The notes below the pieces were generated by a model that worked only from the letters and a program-made list of their open reading frames with translations, was not told the origin of the DNA and did not search any database. Below are positions 14,390 to 27,850 of a stretch of DNA of 64,000 nucleotides, in pieces. This DNA comes from Archivesica marissinica (lineage: Eukaryota > Mollusca > Bivalvia > Venerida > Vesicomyidae): contig CM026402.1 in assembly GCA_014843695.1 (NCBI GenBank), positions 20,941,776 through 21,005,775 of the forward strand, written 5' to 3'. Numbering within the stretch: the first letter of the stretch is position 1; each line of letters begins with the position of its first letter. A program made the position numbers and the translations under genes.

Positions 14390-17300
14390 GAGGGTATGTA
14401 CACTAACAGCGGGGGTATGTACACTGGCGGCGGGTGTATGTACACTGACGGCGGGTGTATGTACACTAACGGCGGGGGTATGTACACTAACGGCGGGGGT
14501 ATGTACACTAACGGCGGGTGTATGTACACTAACGGCGGGTGTATGTACACTAACGGCGGGGGTATGTACACTAACGGCGGGGGTATGTACACTAACGGAG
14601 GGGGTATGTACACTAACGGAGGGGGTATGTACACTAACGGCGGGGGTATGTACACTAACGGCGGGGTATGTACACTAATGGCGGGGTATGTACACTAACG
14701 GCGGGGTATGTACACTAACGGCGGGGGTATGTACACTAACGGCGGGGTATGTACACTAACGGCGGGGGTATGTACACTAACGGCGGGGTATGTACACTAA
14801 TGGCGGGGGTATGTACACTAACGGCGGGGTATGTACACTAACGGTGGGGGTAAGTACACTAAAGGCGGGGTATGTACACTAACGGCGGGGGTATGACACT
14901 AACGGCGGGGGTATGCACACTAAAGACGGGGTATGTACACTAACGGCGGGGGTATGTACACTAACGGCGGGGATATGTACACTAATGGCGGGGATATTTA
15001 CACTGTCGGCGGCTGTATGTAAACTGACGGAGGGGTATGTACACTGTCGGCAGGGGTATGTAAAATGTCGGAGGGGTATGTAATCTGACGGAGGGGTATG
15101 TACACTGACGGCAGGGGTATGTAAACTGACGGAGGGGTATGTACACTGTCGGAGGGGTATGCACAAAGACGGCAGTGGTATGTAAACTGTCGGAGGGGTA
15201 TGCACAAAGACGGCAGGGGTATGTAAACTGACGGAGGGTGTATGTAAACTGACGGCAGGGGTATGTACACTGACGGAGGGGGTATGTAAACTGACGGCAG
15301 GGGTATGTACACTGACGGCGGGGGTATGTAAACTGACGACAGGGGTATGTACACAGACGGCAGGGGTATGTAAACTGACGGCAGGGGTATGTAAACTGAC
15401 GGAGGGGTATGTACACTGACGGCGGGGGTATGTACACTGACGGCAGGGGTATGTACACTAACGGCGGGGTCTGTACACTAACGGCGGGGTATGTACACTA
15501 ACGGCGGGGGTATGTAAACTGACGGCAGGGGTATGTAAACTGACGGCAGGGGTATGTAAACTGACGGCAGGGGTATGTAAACTGACGGCGGGGGTATGTA
15601 CACTGACGGCAGGGGTATGTACACTAACGGCGGGGTCTGTACACTAACGGCGGGGTATGTACACTAACGGCGGGGGTATGTAAACTGACGGCAGGGGTAT
15701 GTACACTAACGGCGGGGGTATGTACACTAACGGCGGGGATATGTACACTAACGGCGGGGATATTTACACTGTCGGCGGCTGTATGTAAACTGACGGAGGG
15801 GTATGTACACTGACGGAGGGGTATGTACACTGACGGCAGGGGTATGTAAACTGACGGAGGGGTATGTACACTGTCGGAGGGGTATGCACAAAGACGGCAG
15901 GGGTATGTAAACTGACGGAGGGTGTATGTAAACTGACGGCAGGGGTATGTACACTGACGGAGGGGGTATGTAAACTGACGGCAGGGGTATGTACACTGAC
16001 GGCGGGGGTATGTAAACTGACGGCAGGGGTATGTAGGGGTATGTACACTAACGGCGGGGTATGTACACTAACGGCGGGGGTATGTAAACTGACGGCAGGG
16101 GTATGTACACTAACGGCGGGGGTATGTACACTAACGGCGGGGGTATGTACACTAACGGAGGGGGTATGTACACTAACGGCGGGGTATGTACACTAACGGA
16201 AGGGGTATGTAAACTGACGACAGGGGTATGTACACTAACGGCGGGGGTATGTACACTAACGGCGGGGTATGTACACAGACGGCAGGGGTATGTAAACTGA
16301 CGGCAGGTGTATGTAAACTGACGGAGGGGGTATGTACACTCACGGCGTGGGTATGTACACTAACGGCGGCGTATGTACACTAACGGCGGGGTATGTACAC
16401 TAACGACGGGGGTATGTACACTAAAGACGGGGGTATGTACACTAACGGCGGGGATATGTACACTAACGGCGGGGGTATGTACACTAACGGAGGGGATATG
16501 TACACTAACGGCGGGGGTATGTACACTAACGGCGGGGGTATGTACACTAACGGAGGGGATATGTACACTAACGGCGGGGATATGTACACTAACGGCGGTG
16601 GTATGTACACTAACGGAGGGGATATGTACACTAACGGCGGGGTATGTACACTAACGGCGGGGGTATGTACACTAACGGCGGGGGTATGTACACTAACGGC
16701 GGGGTATGTACACTAACGGAGGGGGTATGTAAACTGACGGAGGGGGTATGTACACTAACGGCGGGGTATGTACACTAACGGCAGGGATATGTACACTAAC
16801 GGTGGGGGTATGTACACTAACGGCGGGGGTATGTACACTAACGGCGGGGGTATGTACACTAACGGCGGGGTATGTACACTAACGGCGGGGTATGTACACT
16901 AACGGAGGGGGTATGTAAACTGACGGAGGGGGTATGTACACTAACGGCGGGGTATGTACACTAACGGCGGGGGTATGCACACTAACGGCGGGGGTATGTA
17001 CACTAACGGCGGGGGTATGCACACTAACGGCGGGGGTATGTAAACTGACGACAGTGGTATGTACACTTACGGCGGGGGTATGTACACTAACGGCGGGGAT
17101 ATGTACACTAACGGCGGGGATATTTACACTGTCGGCGGCTGTATGTAAACTGACGGAGGGGTATGTACACTGACGGAGGGGTATGTACACTGACGGCAGG
17201 GGTATGTAAACTGACGGAGGGGTATGTACACTGTCGGAGGGGTATGCACAAAGACGGCAGGGGTATGTAAACTGACGGAGGGTGTATGTAAACTGACGGC

Positions 17301-17870
17301 AGGGGTATGTACACTGACGGAGGGGGTATGTAAACTGACGGCAGGGGTATGTACACTGACGGCGGGGGTATGTAAACTGACGGCAGGGGTATGTACACTG
17401 ACGGCGGGGGTATGTAAACTGACGGCAGGGGTATGTACACAGACGGCAGGGGTATGTAAGCTGACGGAGGGGGTATGTACGTTGTTGGGTTTTGGGGGTT
17501 GTTGGGGTTGTGGGGGGTTGTTGGGGGGGTTGTTGGGGGGTTGTGGGGGGGTGGGGGGGTTGGGGGGGGTTGTTGGGGGGTATGTAAACTACGGAGGGGT
17601 ATGTAACACAGACGGCAGGGGTATGTAAACTGACGGCAGGGGTATGTAAACTGACGGCGGGGTATGTAAACTGACGGAGGGGATATGTAAACTGACGGCG
17701 GGGGTATGTAAACTGACGGAGGGGGTATGTAAACTGACGGCAGGGGTATGTAAACTGAGGAGGGGGTATGTAAGCTGACGGAGGGGGTATGTACACTGAC
17801 GGCCTGGGTATGTAAACTGGCGGCGGGGTGTGTACACTGACGGCAGGGGTATGTTGCTAACGGATGGGTG
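14390..17870. repeat. 20-21 bp G-rich minisatellite, about 165 copies
   Basis: The two main variants are GGTATGTACACTAACGGCGG and GGTATGTAAACTGACGGCAG, arranged in blocks. A block starting GATATTTACACTGTCGGCGG recurs at about 14993, 15764 and 17125, showing higher-order duplication. Open frames repeating YTNGGGM or VYIPPP are by-products. Confidence 0.98.
17481..17582 (+). repeat. G-tract insert with G-quadruplex potential
   Basis: About 100 bp of G3-G8 runs separated by TT, TTGTT or T, interrupting the minisatellite, which resumes on the other side. At least ten runs of four or more G lie on the plus strand. Confidence 0.85.
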
Positions 17871-17879
17871 TGGTACATT

Positions 17880-19009
17880 TTAAGACTCAAATTGCTTTCA
17901 TTACAATGGCGGGTTATTGGTGCAATGTGTAAATACGATACAATAAATGCTACTAACAGATAGCTCCACTTATTTATATCTAGTTTGTTTGTTTGTTTGT
18001 TTGTTCGGGTTTTACGCCTACATCAGAACCATGTTGGGATATATCGCCGGCGTAGTTTATATCAAGACAAATGTCATGGGGTTTTTTATTTTGAAAATAT
18101 TAGGTTATATTATAATTCGAAATTCTATATCTGATTTATTGTTATCCGTTTGTTTACAATGTGTTCAGACTTGTCTAACGTCATATGAACGTGACTTGCT
18201 CTGTTTTTCTCCATAGCATAGGTATGCAATTCAGTATGTTTTATGAATGAAGAACCTAGAGAAATACTATACCATCCTTGGACGCGCTTCGATTCATATG
18301 AATGCAAAGGTTTGGTACAATTGAGAATTGTTAGGTGCATTGGGAGAGTTTATACCCCCCCTACCCGCCAATTCTCTAATGCTAAGTATATACAAGGGTG
18401 ACAATAATCGCTAAGATGATTAGCTTGTGACGCATCTATTTCCGAAACGGAATACTAGTATATTAATTGACTTCGTGAATGAAAAATATGCATTAGTGAC
18501 ACACACGTTATCGGACGTGGATATATGTCAAACGAGATATGTACTATGATTTGACGGTGTGTTTGAATCTCAACAATTTTAATTATCGTTTATTAGTAGT
18601 GATATACTATGCATATGACTAGCTTGATAGCATACGAATTAGTGCTATGCATCGTATTACTACAGCGGTAGCCTACGTACACGGGTACTAAATTGATAGA
18701 TAGCATTTTTGACGTTGCCCGTGTCTAGCGGAATGCATAATGCGATTTCCAGATATAGAATTTGCTAATTACTGAATAGAATAGAATACTTTATTTAGCT
18801 TCTGCATGTTGAAGATTCTCATTAAAATTTAACATAGAAAATAGTTCGTCGCGTGACATTACTGGTAAATCACGGGAAGCACAGAATTCCTGAATTCATT
18901 TGGGTTTAATACAGCATATATTTACAACATGTACACTAAGCATGCATTGCCATTGCTTCTTTGATTAATATGTTTTCTATGTCATTGTATATAGGTTGAG
19001 GGCCTTATT
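17880..19009. other. Unassigned non-coding stretch
   Basis: It holds a short (GTTT)n followed by TCGGGTTTTACGCC at about 17986-18016, reminiscent of the start of a bivalve dispersed repeat. Nothing else is recognised. Confidence 0.45.
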
Positions 19010-19200
19010 TGTATTAGTTTAAACATATTTTATTTCCCAATATAATACATATTGGAACAATGCATACATCACAAAATACAGAAAAGGGATTAGAATGAAA
19101 GACAGAGTCTTATATAATTCTTCTCCTCTTTGTATTAGCCACGTGCTATGTAAGCTCCCTCGTAAAATAAAGTCTTTATTATTATTATTATTATTCCAAT
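19010..19200 (+). repeat. Dispersed repeat ending in (ATT)n
   Basis: The start TTTAAACATATTTTATTT is shared with 30418 onward. The end CCTCGTAAAATAAAGTC plus ATT repeats is shared with 12760. Confidence 0.5.
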
Positions 19201-19436
19201 AGAACACCATTTATGACGCAACTTAGTTTCATGAATGCACAGCAATGACCGAATGACATTTGCTTCTATTGCGTCCATAACAAAGTAGTGTGTGTGTTAG
19301 AGAATTATGAACCCATAAATTGCCAATCACGACAAAAGTCGTTTGTGTAACAGTTATTCGGACAGTGAAGCTATCCGTAGATGTGGTTAGTTGCATTGAG
19401 GAGTATTTCGTTGAAACTGAGGCTGATATCACTGTC

Positions 19437-19769
19437 TGAATAGCAAACAACATAGATCCTGATCAGAGGCGGCTGAATAGCAAACAACATAGATCCTGAT
19501 CAGACGCGGCTGAATAGCAAACAACATAGATCCTGATCAGACACGGCTGAATAGCAAACAACATAGATCCTGATCGGACGCGGCTTAATAGCAAACAACA
19601 TAGATCCTGATCAGACACGGCTGACTAGCAAGCAACATAGATCCTGATCAGACACGGCTGAATAGCAAACAACCTAGATCCTGATCGGACGCGGCTGAAT
19701 AGCAAACAACATAGATCCTGATCGGACACGGCTGAATAGCAAACAACATAGATCCTGATCGGACGCGGC
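19437..19769. repeat. 37-bp tandem repeat, nine copies, derived from a foldback arm
   Basis: Units read GAATAGCAAACAACATAGAT then CCTGATCAGACGCGGCT, exactly one arm of the foldback element at 59106-59177. Copies are spaced 37 bp apart with one or two changes each. Confidence 0.93.
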
Positions 19770-19976
19770 ACATTCCTTCCAATGTATTCGGCAGGTTAAG
19801 GGTTAACTATATTTGTATTCGTGTATTCGTGTATATAAATACATTATTTACTAGATGTTCTGTTCTGTTGTTATTTGAAATAACATTCGTGCAGAAAACA
19901 CATCAAGTAGTGTGCCTATCCATATACTAACCGGATGCTAAGATTCACCTAGATAGCATAATTGATATTATTGCTA

Positions 19977-20158
19977 TACAGTCAAACCTGTGTTAGTGGT
20001 CACTTCCATTAAGCAGCCAACCTGTATTAAGCAGCCAGTTTCCAGATTCCCAATCGGTCGTTTTATTATATATTTGACCTTTATTAAGCAGCCACCTGTG
20101 CTAAGCAGCCACTTTCTCTGACTCCCTTGGCTGGCTGTTTAAGACAGGTTTGACTGTA
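19977..20158. mobile_element. MITE with TA target duplication, copy 1
   Basis: The terminal inverted repeats CAGTCAAACCTGT and ACAGGTTTGACTG are flanked by TA on both sides, as for Tc1/mariner-type elements. The interior holds repeated ATTAAGCAGCCA motifs and no coding sequence. A second copy is at 54938-55195. Confidence 0.8.
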
Positions 20159-20447
20159 TGCTGTTCTTGATTGACCAGCTGTAACAAGAACACGTTCTTC
20201 AGACGAGATCAGACTAGACGAATATAACCTCAGAACTGAATCTTAAATTATTTTAAAAGTAATCGATGCTGTTTTCACTAATTTTTATTTTCCTGTAATT
20301 TTTTGTCCACACGAAAAACGTTCGTAAATTTGAAATTGATATCAATATGTCCTTCACAAGTTCGTTCCACATTATGTTATTACCGCTGTCTTCGGTTCAT
20401 GAACAGTTAAAATCAAAGATGGCCACGAATGTCACTGCTCATAAGTT

Positions 20448-20684
20448 GGTTTAGTTTATACAAATTTATTTTAGCTCGATTGCGAAACAAGTTCTTTCAA
20501 CTTATATTAATCACTCCCGAGACCTCATTCCTGATCGAATCCATCGCCATGAAGGATAGAGAAGAGGCAATGTGGAATTTAAATGCCTTGCCTAAGGGCA
20601 CAATCGTAACGGCTCCAGCGGGGGCTCGAACACCGTACCCTTCGCGCCTGAAGCGAACGCGCATCCACTGCGCTATCACGACAT
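20448..20684 (-). mobile_element. SINE family A copy
   Basis: On the minus strand the tRNA-like head reads GTGATAGCGCAGTGGATGCG with hairpin TTCGC-TTCAGG-GCGAA-like, then the B box GTTCGAGCCCC. The body has CCGTTACGATTGTGCCCTTA, GGCATTTAAATTCCACATTG, TCCATCGCCATGA reversed, and the tail AGTGATTAATATAAGTTG, CGCAATCGAGCTAAAATAAA. Flanked by AGTTTATA. Confidence 0.88.
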
Positions 20685-20691
20685 ATAAGTT

Positions 20692-20840
20692 TGTTTGATT
20701 TTGGGGTTTTGGAGTCGCACCAACCGTTTAGTCCATAAATCTACTCTCCTGCTATTATTGGTGGAGGAAGACCCCAGTTGTCCCCCCGAGCAGTAGTTAG
20801 AACCACCGATCATCCACAAACCAGCTGGATAGTACTGTAT
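20692..20840 (-). mobile_element. SINE family F fragment
   Basis: GGAGTCGCACCAACCGTTTA, ATTGGTGGAGGAAGACCCCA and AGAACCACCGATCATCCACA match the bivalve-type dispersed repeat. It lies directly beside a family A SINE. Confidence 0.65.
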
Positions 20841-21091
20841 ATAGGCATATGGCGCGTACTGGTTGCTACCACATGGTTCGTCGTTGGAGAGGGTAGATAT
20901 GCCCTAATAGCCAGTGTTTTGTGAGTAATGTTCTCTATGCACTATACGTTTTTCCATTAGCATATTATTCCTTGGGTTCGCACAGGTTCTCTTCAAATTA
21001 TCGAGATGTAAAAGCAACTTTATATCTTAATGTTACTAGCCAACTGTCACTATCAATATTTTTATTATGTTTTGCCATGTAATAATAATAA

Positions 21092-21160
21092 ATGTATTTA
21101 TATGTCTGTATGTGTGTCTGTCTATATGTGTGTCTGTCTGTCTGTCTGTCTGGCTGTATA

Positions 21161-21259
<99 letters not shown>

Positions 21260-22639
21260 GACTATATCTGTATGTCTGTATGTCTGTATGTGTGTCTGTA
21301 TATCTGTATGTGTGTCTGTATGTCTGTATATCTGTATGTCTGTATGTGTGTCTGTCTGACTGTATATATGTCTGTCTGTCTTGTCTGTATATATATCTGT
21401 CTGTATATCTGTCTGTATATATATCTGTCTGTATATCTGTCTGTATATATATCTGTCTGTATATCTGTCTGTATATATATCTGTCTGTATATCTGTCTGT
21501 ATATCTGTCTGTATATATGTCTGTATATCTGTCTGTATATCTGTCTGTATATCTGTCTGTATATATATCTGTCTGTATATCTGTCTGTATATATATCTGT
21601 CTGTATATATATATGTCTGTATATCTGTCTGTATATATATCTGTCTGTATATATGTCTGTATATATATCTGTCTGTATATCTGTCTGTATATATATCTGT
21701 CTGTATATCTGTCTGTATATATATCTGTCTGTATATCTGTCTGTATATCTGTCTGTATATCTGTCTATATATATATATGTCTGTATATCTGTCTGTATAT
21801 ATATCTGTCTGTATATATGTCTGTATATATATCTGTCTGTATATCTGTCTGTATATATGTCTGTCTGTATATCTGTCTGTATATATATCTGTCTGTATAT
21901 CTGTCTGTATATATATCTGTCTGTATATCTGTCTGTATATATATCTGTCTGTATATCTGTCTGTATATATATCTGTCTGTATATCTGTCTGTATATATGT
22001 CTGTATATCTGTCTGTATATATGTCTGTATATATGTCTGTATATATGTCTGTATATCTGTCTGTATATATATCTGTCTGTATATCTGTCTGTATATATAT
22101 CTGTCTGTATATCTGTCTGTCTATTTGTCTGTATATATGTCTGTATATATGTCTGTATATCTGTCTGTATATCTGTCTGTCTATTTGTCTGTATATCTGT
22201 CTGTATATCTGTCTGTCTATTTGTCTGTATATCTGTCTGTATATCTGTATGTCTATTTGTCTGTATATCTGTCTGTCTATTTGTCTGTATATATGTCTGT
22301 ATATATGTCTGTATATCTGTCTGTATATCTGTCTGTATATATGTCTGTATATCTGTCTGTATATCTGTCTGTATATCTGTCTGTATATATGTCTGTATAT
22401 CTGTCTGTATATATGTCTGTATATATGTCTGTATATCTGTCTGTATATATGTCTGTATATATGTCTGTATATCTGTCTTTATATCTGTCTGTATATCTGT
22501 CTGTATATCTGTCTGCATATATGTCTGTATATCTGGCTGCATATCTGTCTGTCTATCTGTGTGTCTGTGTGTCTGTGTGTCTGTGTGTGTGTCTGTCTGT
22601 CTGTCTGTGTCTGTCTGTCTGTCTGTCTGTATGTATGTA

Positions 22640-22696
<57 letters not shown>

Positions 22697-22728
22697 GTCT
22701 GTCTGTCTATCTGTCTGTCTATCTGACT
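21092..22728. repeat. TCTG / TATATCTGTC microsatellite, 1.6 kb
   Basis: It begins and ends with (TCTG)n; the centre is a 12-16 bp compound repeat of TCTGTCTGTATATATA type. Open frames of 450-540 codons in several frames (ICLYICLY, VYLSVYLS) are artefacts of a stop-free repeat. Confidence 0.98.
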
Positions 22729-22739
22729 GAATAAACATA

Positions 22740-24050
22740 AAATACAGTTTACAGATTTTAAAATTTTATTTTCTCCAGTGTGTACATATTGAAGAACAGC
22801 TGCTATGAGACTGTTATACAGTCTCAATGAAATAAGAAATACTAACATACAGCCACAGGGGCTTGCAACTTCATCAATTGTATCTTGAAAAATGTCAAAA
22901 GAAAACCTGAATCTAGTACAGCATCTTTTTGAGAGACAAAAATAAATAAAGATCTTGAACTAGATGGTTTGAGAACAAAATAATACCATATGAATTAAAA
23001 TAAAATAAATGATCATGTAGATGGTTTTGTAGGTTGTTGAGTCAGGTGAAACTGAGTCAAGTGTTTCTTTATAAATTGATGAAGCATCAAACCCCTGTGA
23101 GACAATATACAAACACAGCTTAACAATCACATAGTAACAATGCAAAATATAATAACATAATAATAAAGTGAAAAGAAGATATAATAAGCCTTATGACAAA
23201 TGTGTGTAAAAATATTGAAACAAATAATAGCATGTTTGAGATTTGAGAATATCAGTTACACATAGATCACAATACTGATTACGTAATTACATGTCCCTAA
23301 GTTACTTGTTTGTACTGTAATGTTGGACTGAATAGAAGCGAATACCCGAGAAGAAGGCATAGTCTCATAACACACGTGACACCAAGGCTAAATATCGGAG
23401 AAACTATTCAAAAATATACCGACAACATAGATTTATCTAATTTCCATGTGGAATGTTTAGATCCTTTAGAAGCCGAAATTCGGCTTTAATTGAGAAGCCT
23501 ATTTCAATACGAAGTGAAAACTATATTTATTTAACTATTTCACATAAAATGCATTTGATTTAACACATAATAACGTCGCTTGTTAGTGATTAGTATGTAC
23601 TGGCCATTAAATGTCATCTAATGACAAGCATTAGTCAGTTACTGGCCCCTGAATACTCTTCATAGGAGATTCGTTCTCTTGTTTGGATTCCTCTGTTTTT
23701 ATCGTTGTTTGATTTGCTATCCGTTTTAATACGTTTTATCATCTAATATTAAATTATTAAATATCGACATGTATCCTACAGCACATCCAATATATTTTAC
23801 TGTAAATATTAGCTATCAATTAATTAACATGATGTTTATAGAATTACATTTATCCTCCAGTAAAATCTAGTTAGAAAACAACAGTAAAACAAATGATTCC
23901 AACTAAAAGGATTAATATTCATTTCGGGATAAGTCGGGCTTTTACATGTCAAAGGAGGTATTATTGTCTCTAATTGTTGTACACAATAATAAAAACTACA
24001 ATATCAACACGTGTCATCTATTTATAGTATAATCATTAAATGAGACTATA
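22740..24050. other. Unassigned AT-rich stretch
   Basis: No repeat family, RNA gene or coding signature recognised. Confidence 0.5.
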
Positions 24051-24054
24051 TGTT

Positions 24055-24605
24055 AGTCATAGAGTTGTTCACCAAATAATATCATTAAATCAGACTACAA
24101 GTTATTCATATAGTTGTTCACCAAATAATAACATTAAATGAGACTATATATGTAGTTGTAAAGCAATCTCATAGAGTTGTTAACACAACAATAGTCAGTA
24201 GTTGTACAGAAATATCATAGAGTTGTTCACACAACAATAGTCAGTAGTTGTACAGAAATATCATAGAGTTGTTCACACAACAATAGTCAGTAGTTGTACA
24301 GAAATATCATAGAGTTGTTCACACAACAATAGTCAGTAGTTGTACAGAAATATCATAGAGTTGTTCACACAACAATAGTCAGTAGTTGTACAGAAATATC
24401 ATAGAGTTGTTCACACAACAATAGTCAGTAGTTGTACAGAAATATCATAGAGTTGTTCACACAACAATAGTCAGTAGTTGTAAAGAAATATCATAGAGTT
24501 GTTCATCAAACAGTAGTCAGTAGTTGTAAAGAAACTCATAGAGTTGTTCACAAAACAGTAGTCAGTAGTTGTAAAGATATATCATAGAATTGTTCATCAA
24601 ACAAA
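24055..24605. repeat. 46-bp tandem repeat, about nine copies with diverged edges
   Basis: Units read AGTAGTTGTACAGAAATATC, ATAGAGTTGTTCACACAACA, ATAGTC. Central copies are identical; the outer ones (24055-24180 and 24490-24605) are diverged and irregular. Confidence 0.95.
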
Positions 24606-25230
24606 TATTATTATTGAAACTAATAAATGACACATAGTGTGGTTCAATGAGTAATATTATATATCTGCATGAATGCCGATAGTTTAATAATACATTGTGT
24701 TCAACAAACGAAGATTCCGGTTTTGTTCAAGCAATTACATTACCCAACATGATCAGTGATAACATGGCGCGCTGTGAATTATTCGTCACTACACCCCCGC
24801 TCGAACTGTCTGAGAATGTAATGGAAATAAAACTAGAACGCAAATAATAGTTCTATATAGCAATTAAAAATATAAATATAGCATATCGTTGCACGAGTAC
24901 GTGATGAAGTGACGCAATGTTTGGATTTAGACGAAGCACACACTAAATTATTCCAATTCAATGTTGCTTAATATTAACTATTTCACATATACCATATGTG
25001 TTGAGACGATGTACCTATATAAGTCTGAAATAAAAATATGTTCTGTTCAATTCTGTTCTTAATCAATTCAAATACTACTTTTGCCAAGAATCACTACATA
25101 GTTCGCACTGTGGGAGTAGACGCTTCATATACCCTGTTTATATTTTTTCCGAAAGACTAGATTATTTTGGAAAATAAAATTCTAAACCAGTATAATTATA
25201 GAAACAACAAGGTTGTTGGAATATCTCACA
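24606..25230. other. Unassigned AT-rich stretch
   Basis: Nothing recognised. Confidence 0.5.
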
Positions 25231-26480
25231 AAAACATGCATTTTGGATTTCAAACACTATTCACAAGCCATTTATTCATGGACTCGAGCTAGTCTAATCA
25301 AACCAGCACAAGATACTGACGCAATAACTTGTCTATCAACAGTTGCAAGCTATAATACTGCTCAGGCCTTGCAAAGCATGCTGATTACAGTTGGCATATC
25401 AAAACTCGTCAAACTGGAATCAACTATAACTTGATGAAGCAAACATCCGTAAACCTGAATCCAAATACGGTGTAACGTAAACGATTCCAAATCCAGCTCT
25501 ACAAATAAAGTTCTTGCAAATGAAGCGAAACCCAGTTTCACAACATCAAATACTTCACAATGAAACCAAGCTGATGCCAAATCCACAAACTCCAAGTTTG
25601 CATATCAAAATTCTTTAAGCTAAATCCAAGTAACAGTTTGAACTGTTTCAAACTTCAGATCAATTCAGTTTGACCACTATATCAAATGTTTTCAAGTTGA
25701 AGACACATTTAGTTTGATTAGTTTTGAGAGCCCTAAGGAAGATTAGTTCAGAACTAATTAGGTCACCCTCTATAAATAAAGAAAGCTATCTCTATTTGAA
25801 ATGTTTGATACTGAAGCCAACTAACAATTAAACTCTACAAAATTAATCTGCCTATTAGTAAACCAATCGTCAACTCTTCAATCTAAAGTCAGGTCCAGAT
25901 TGGAAAATCTAAACTCCTTCAAGCTGCAACTAAATCATGCTTGAATAATGAACTCTCTTTCACGCTTCAGTCACGCTTTAAATATATAATGAAACGTTTT
26001 TTAAATTGAAGAATAACATGTACAATCAACTTATACCAACAATTACTTGACCAATCAAAGCTCTACATCCTGAAGCTAAATCCAATTTAGCCAACCAAAC
26101 CTCTTCAAATTAAAATCAAAACAAATATCTTCAATTTGGAGTTAAATTCAATTTGGTCAGTCAAGAGTTTTCAAATCTTAAACTTACCATACGTTGACCA
26201 ATCAAAACTCTACAAACTTGGACCATCTATTAGTTGACCAATCACAACGTTTCTATTTGAAGGCATATCCAGCTTGACCAATCAAAATTCTGAAAACTGA
26301 ATACCAATATCAAACAAGAGCTTTGCAAATTTAAGCAAGATCCATCAAAACTCTTCAAACCAACACCATCTCTACACATGTCAAATAAAGTCTGGACACT
26401 AAGACCACACCAATATTAAGCAATCCAAAACTCGATATCCAGTCTCCAAACACTAATGGCAAAGCCAGACTGACCTATCC
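25230..26480. repeat. Old, degenerate tandem repeat of about 45 bp
   Basis: The motifs GACCAATCAAAACTCT, TTCAAACT(T/G)GAA and (C)CAAATCCAG(T)TTGA recur irregularly for over 1.2 kb. Base composition is strand-skewed (A and C rich), as expected of a decayed array. Confidence 0.65.
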
Positions 26481-26654
26481 AAGGAGTCATTCTAAAATTA
26501 ATTCCAGTATGACAAATCTGCCAGCAAAAACCAAATATAAGTTTTGGCAATGAATGCGGCTTCAACATGTGCACTACATTTCACACAAGAAATAAAAAGA
26601 GACTGATTGATGAATACCTGAGATTTAAAGATGCTAATAATAAAATCCTGTACT

Positions 26655-26850
26655 ATTTTTTGGAGAGGTGTCACGTGTCCATTCATATGTATCATATGGC
26701 GAAGTTGTCACATGTACATGCACTTCCAATATGGTGAACTTGTCCGTGTCCATGCAGTTTCTAATTGGTGGTGCAGTTACTTGCACACATCCAATTATGT
26801 TGGTTCTGTACATTTAAGTCCCAGTTGGCAGAGTTGACACATGTACATAT
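26655..26850. repeat. Degenerate repeat of about 42 bp
   Basis: GTTGTCACATGTACATGCA-like, TCCAATATGGTG-like and CCATGCAGTTTC-like blocks recur four or five times with heavy divergence. Confidence 0.5.
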
Positions 26851-27640
26851 AATTTCTCTAAGTAAAACTTCCAAATCCTCTGCTACAAATTGTAATGTAC
26901 GAAAGAGCCTGACTGCACCTATTAATGATTCACAGGTATAAGGACATCATTATGGAATCTGGCTACAATATATTCATGCGACATTTGTGCAACGTCAGAT
27001 ATTAGCAGGGGCATACACCGGCAGCTAATTGACCTTGGCGTTATCTCGTATGATACGAAACTCTCATTGCGTGCACACTTGTTTTAAGTGTACCGTGTCC
27101 TATACGCAATAAGTGATTCGTGGCTAGTTGGTTTGATAAGTCCTTGGTATTTTTCTGTCAATTTAGTCTAAATAGTTTGCATATAGGTTTGATACAGGAA
27201 GTTCGTTTCTAGATGAATGTAACTATATTAATATGAATGAGGAACATGAGTAGTTTAGTTCCGTCAAACCTTCCTGCTGATGGAACAACAACTCACATGC
27301 TTATGTCATTGGGAAAAAAGAGGACATCTGAAAATCGCGAAATTAGAAACATTCTTCTTCGGTTGGTAGTTTATATATTTTATTATATATGTATTTTACT
27401 CTCTCGTTATTAAAAAATAAATAAACATAATTTATTCAGAAACACTACAATATTCTAGACAATATTTAAATTGTTAATCCAGAAGATAAAACGTACATAT
27501 TGCGTATATCAAGACAACCAATACTCCACTATTATGGAGGCATATAGTATGTAGGCAGGGTTTCTGGGATTGGATTTCGTAGATCATATTCCGTCATTAT
27601 GTAGTATTCAATTAAAAGCTAGCAACAATAGTTTATAATT
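26851..27640. other. Unassigned stretch, possibly Pax6 3' flank or UTR end
   Basis: No coding signature. Minus-strand AATAAA motifs lie at about 27431-27436 and 27379-27384, about 1.0 kb past the Pax6 stop, and could serve its poly(A) site. Confidence 0.4.
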
Positions 27641-27649
27641 GCATTGTTC

Positions 27650-27850
27650 ATAGCAACCAGTAACACGAAAGTACCTGCTGGCAGTTCCGACTAATAACAT
27701 ATTCATAGCAACCAGTAATACACAAATACCTGCTGGTATGTATTACAAGTAGTTCCGACTAATACTATATTCATAGGTTGGAGCGGTTGATATGCATATT
27801 CAGGTTGGAGCGGTTGATATGCATATTCAGATTGGAGCGGTTGGGTTCTC
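27650..27850. repeat. Two short tandem repeats
   Basis: Two copies of a block with AGCAACCAGTAA, ACCTGCTGG and AGTTCCGACTAATA are followed by three copies of a 31-bp unit with TTGGAGCGGTTGATATGCAT. Confidence 0.85.

Noticed and set aside
17481..17582. Telomeric repeat tract
   Set aside because: G-runs are irregular in length and spacing and do not form TTAGGG or another constant unit.
14102..17890. Open frames repeating YTNGGGM, VCTLTAG or YIPPPS
   Set aside because: By-products of the 20-21 bp minisatellite.
21092..22730. Open frames of 450-544 codons on both strands
   Set aside because: They are translations of TCTG/TATATCTGTC repeats with no stop codons in several frames; composition is pure repeat.
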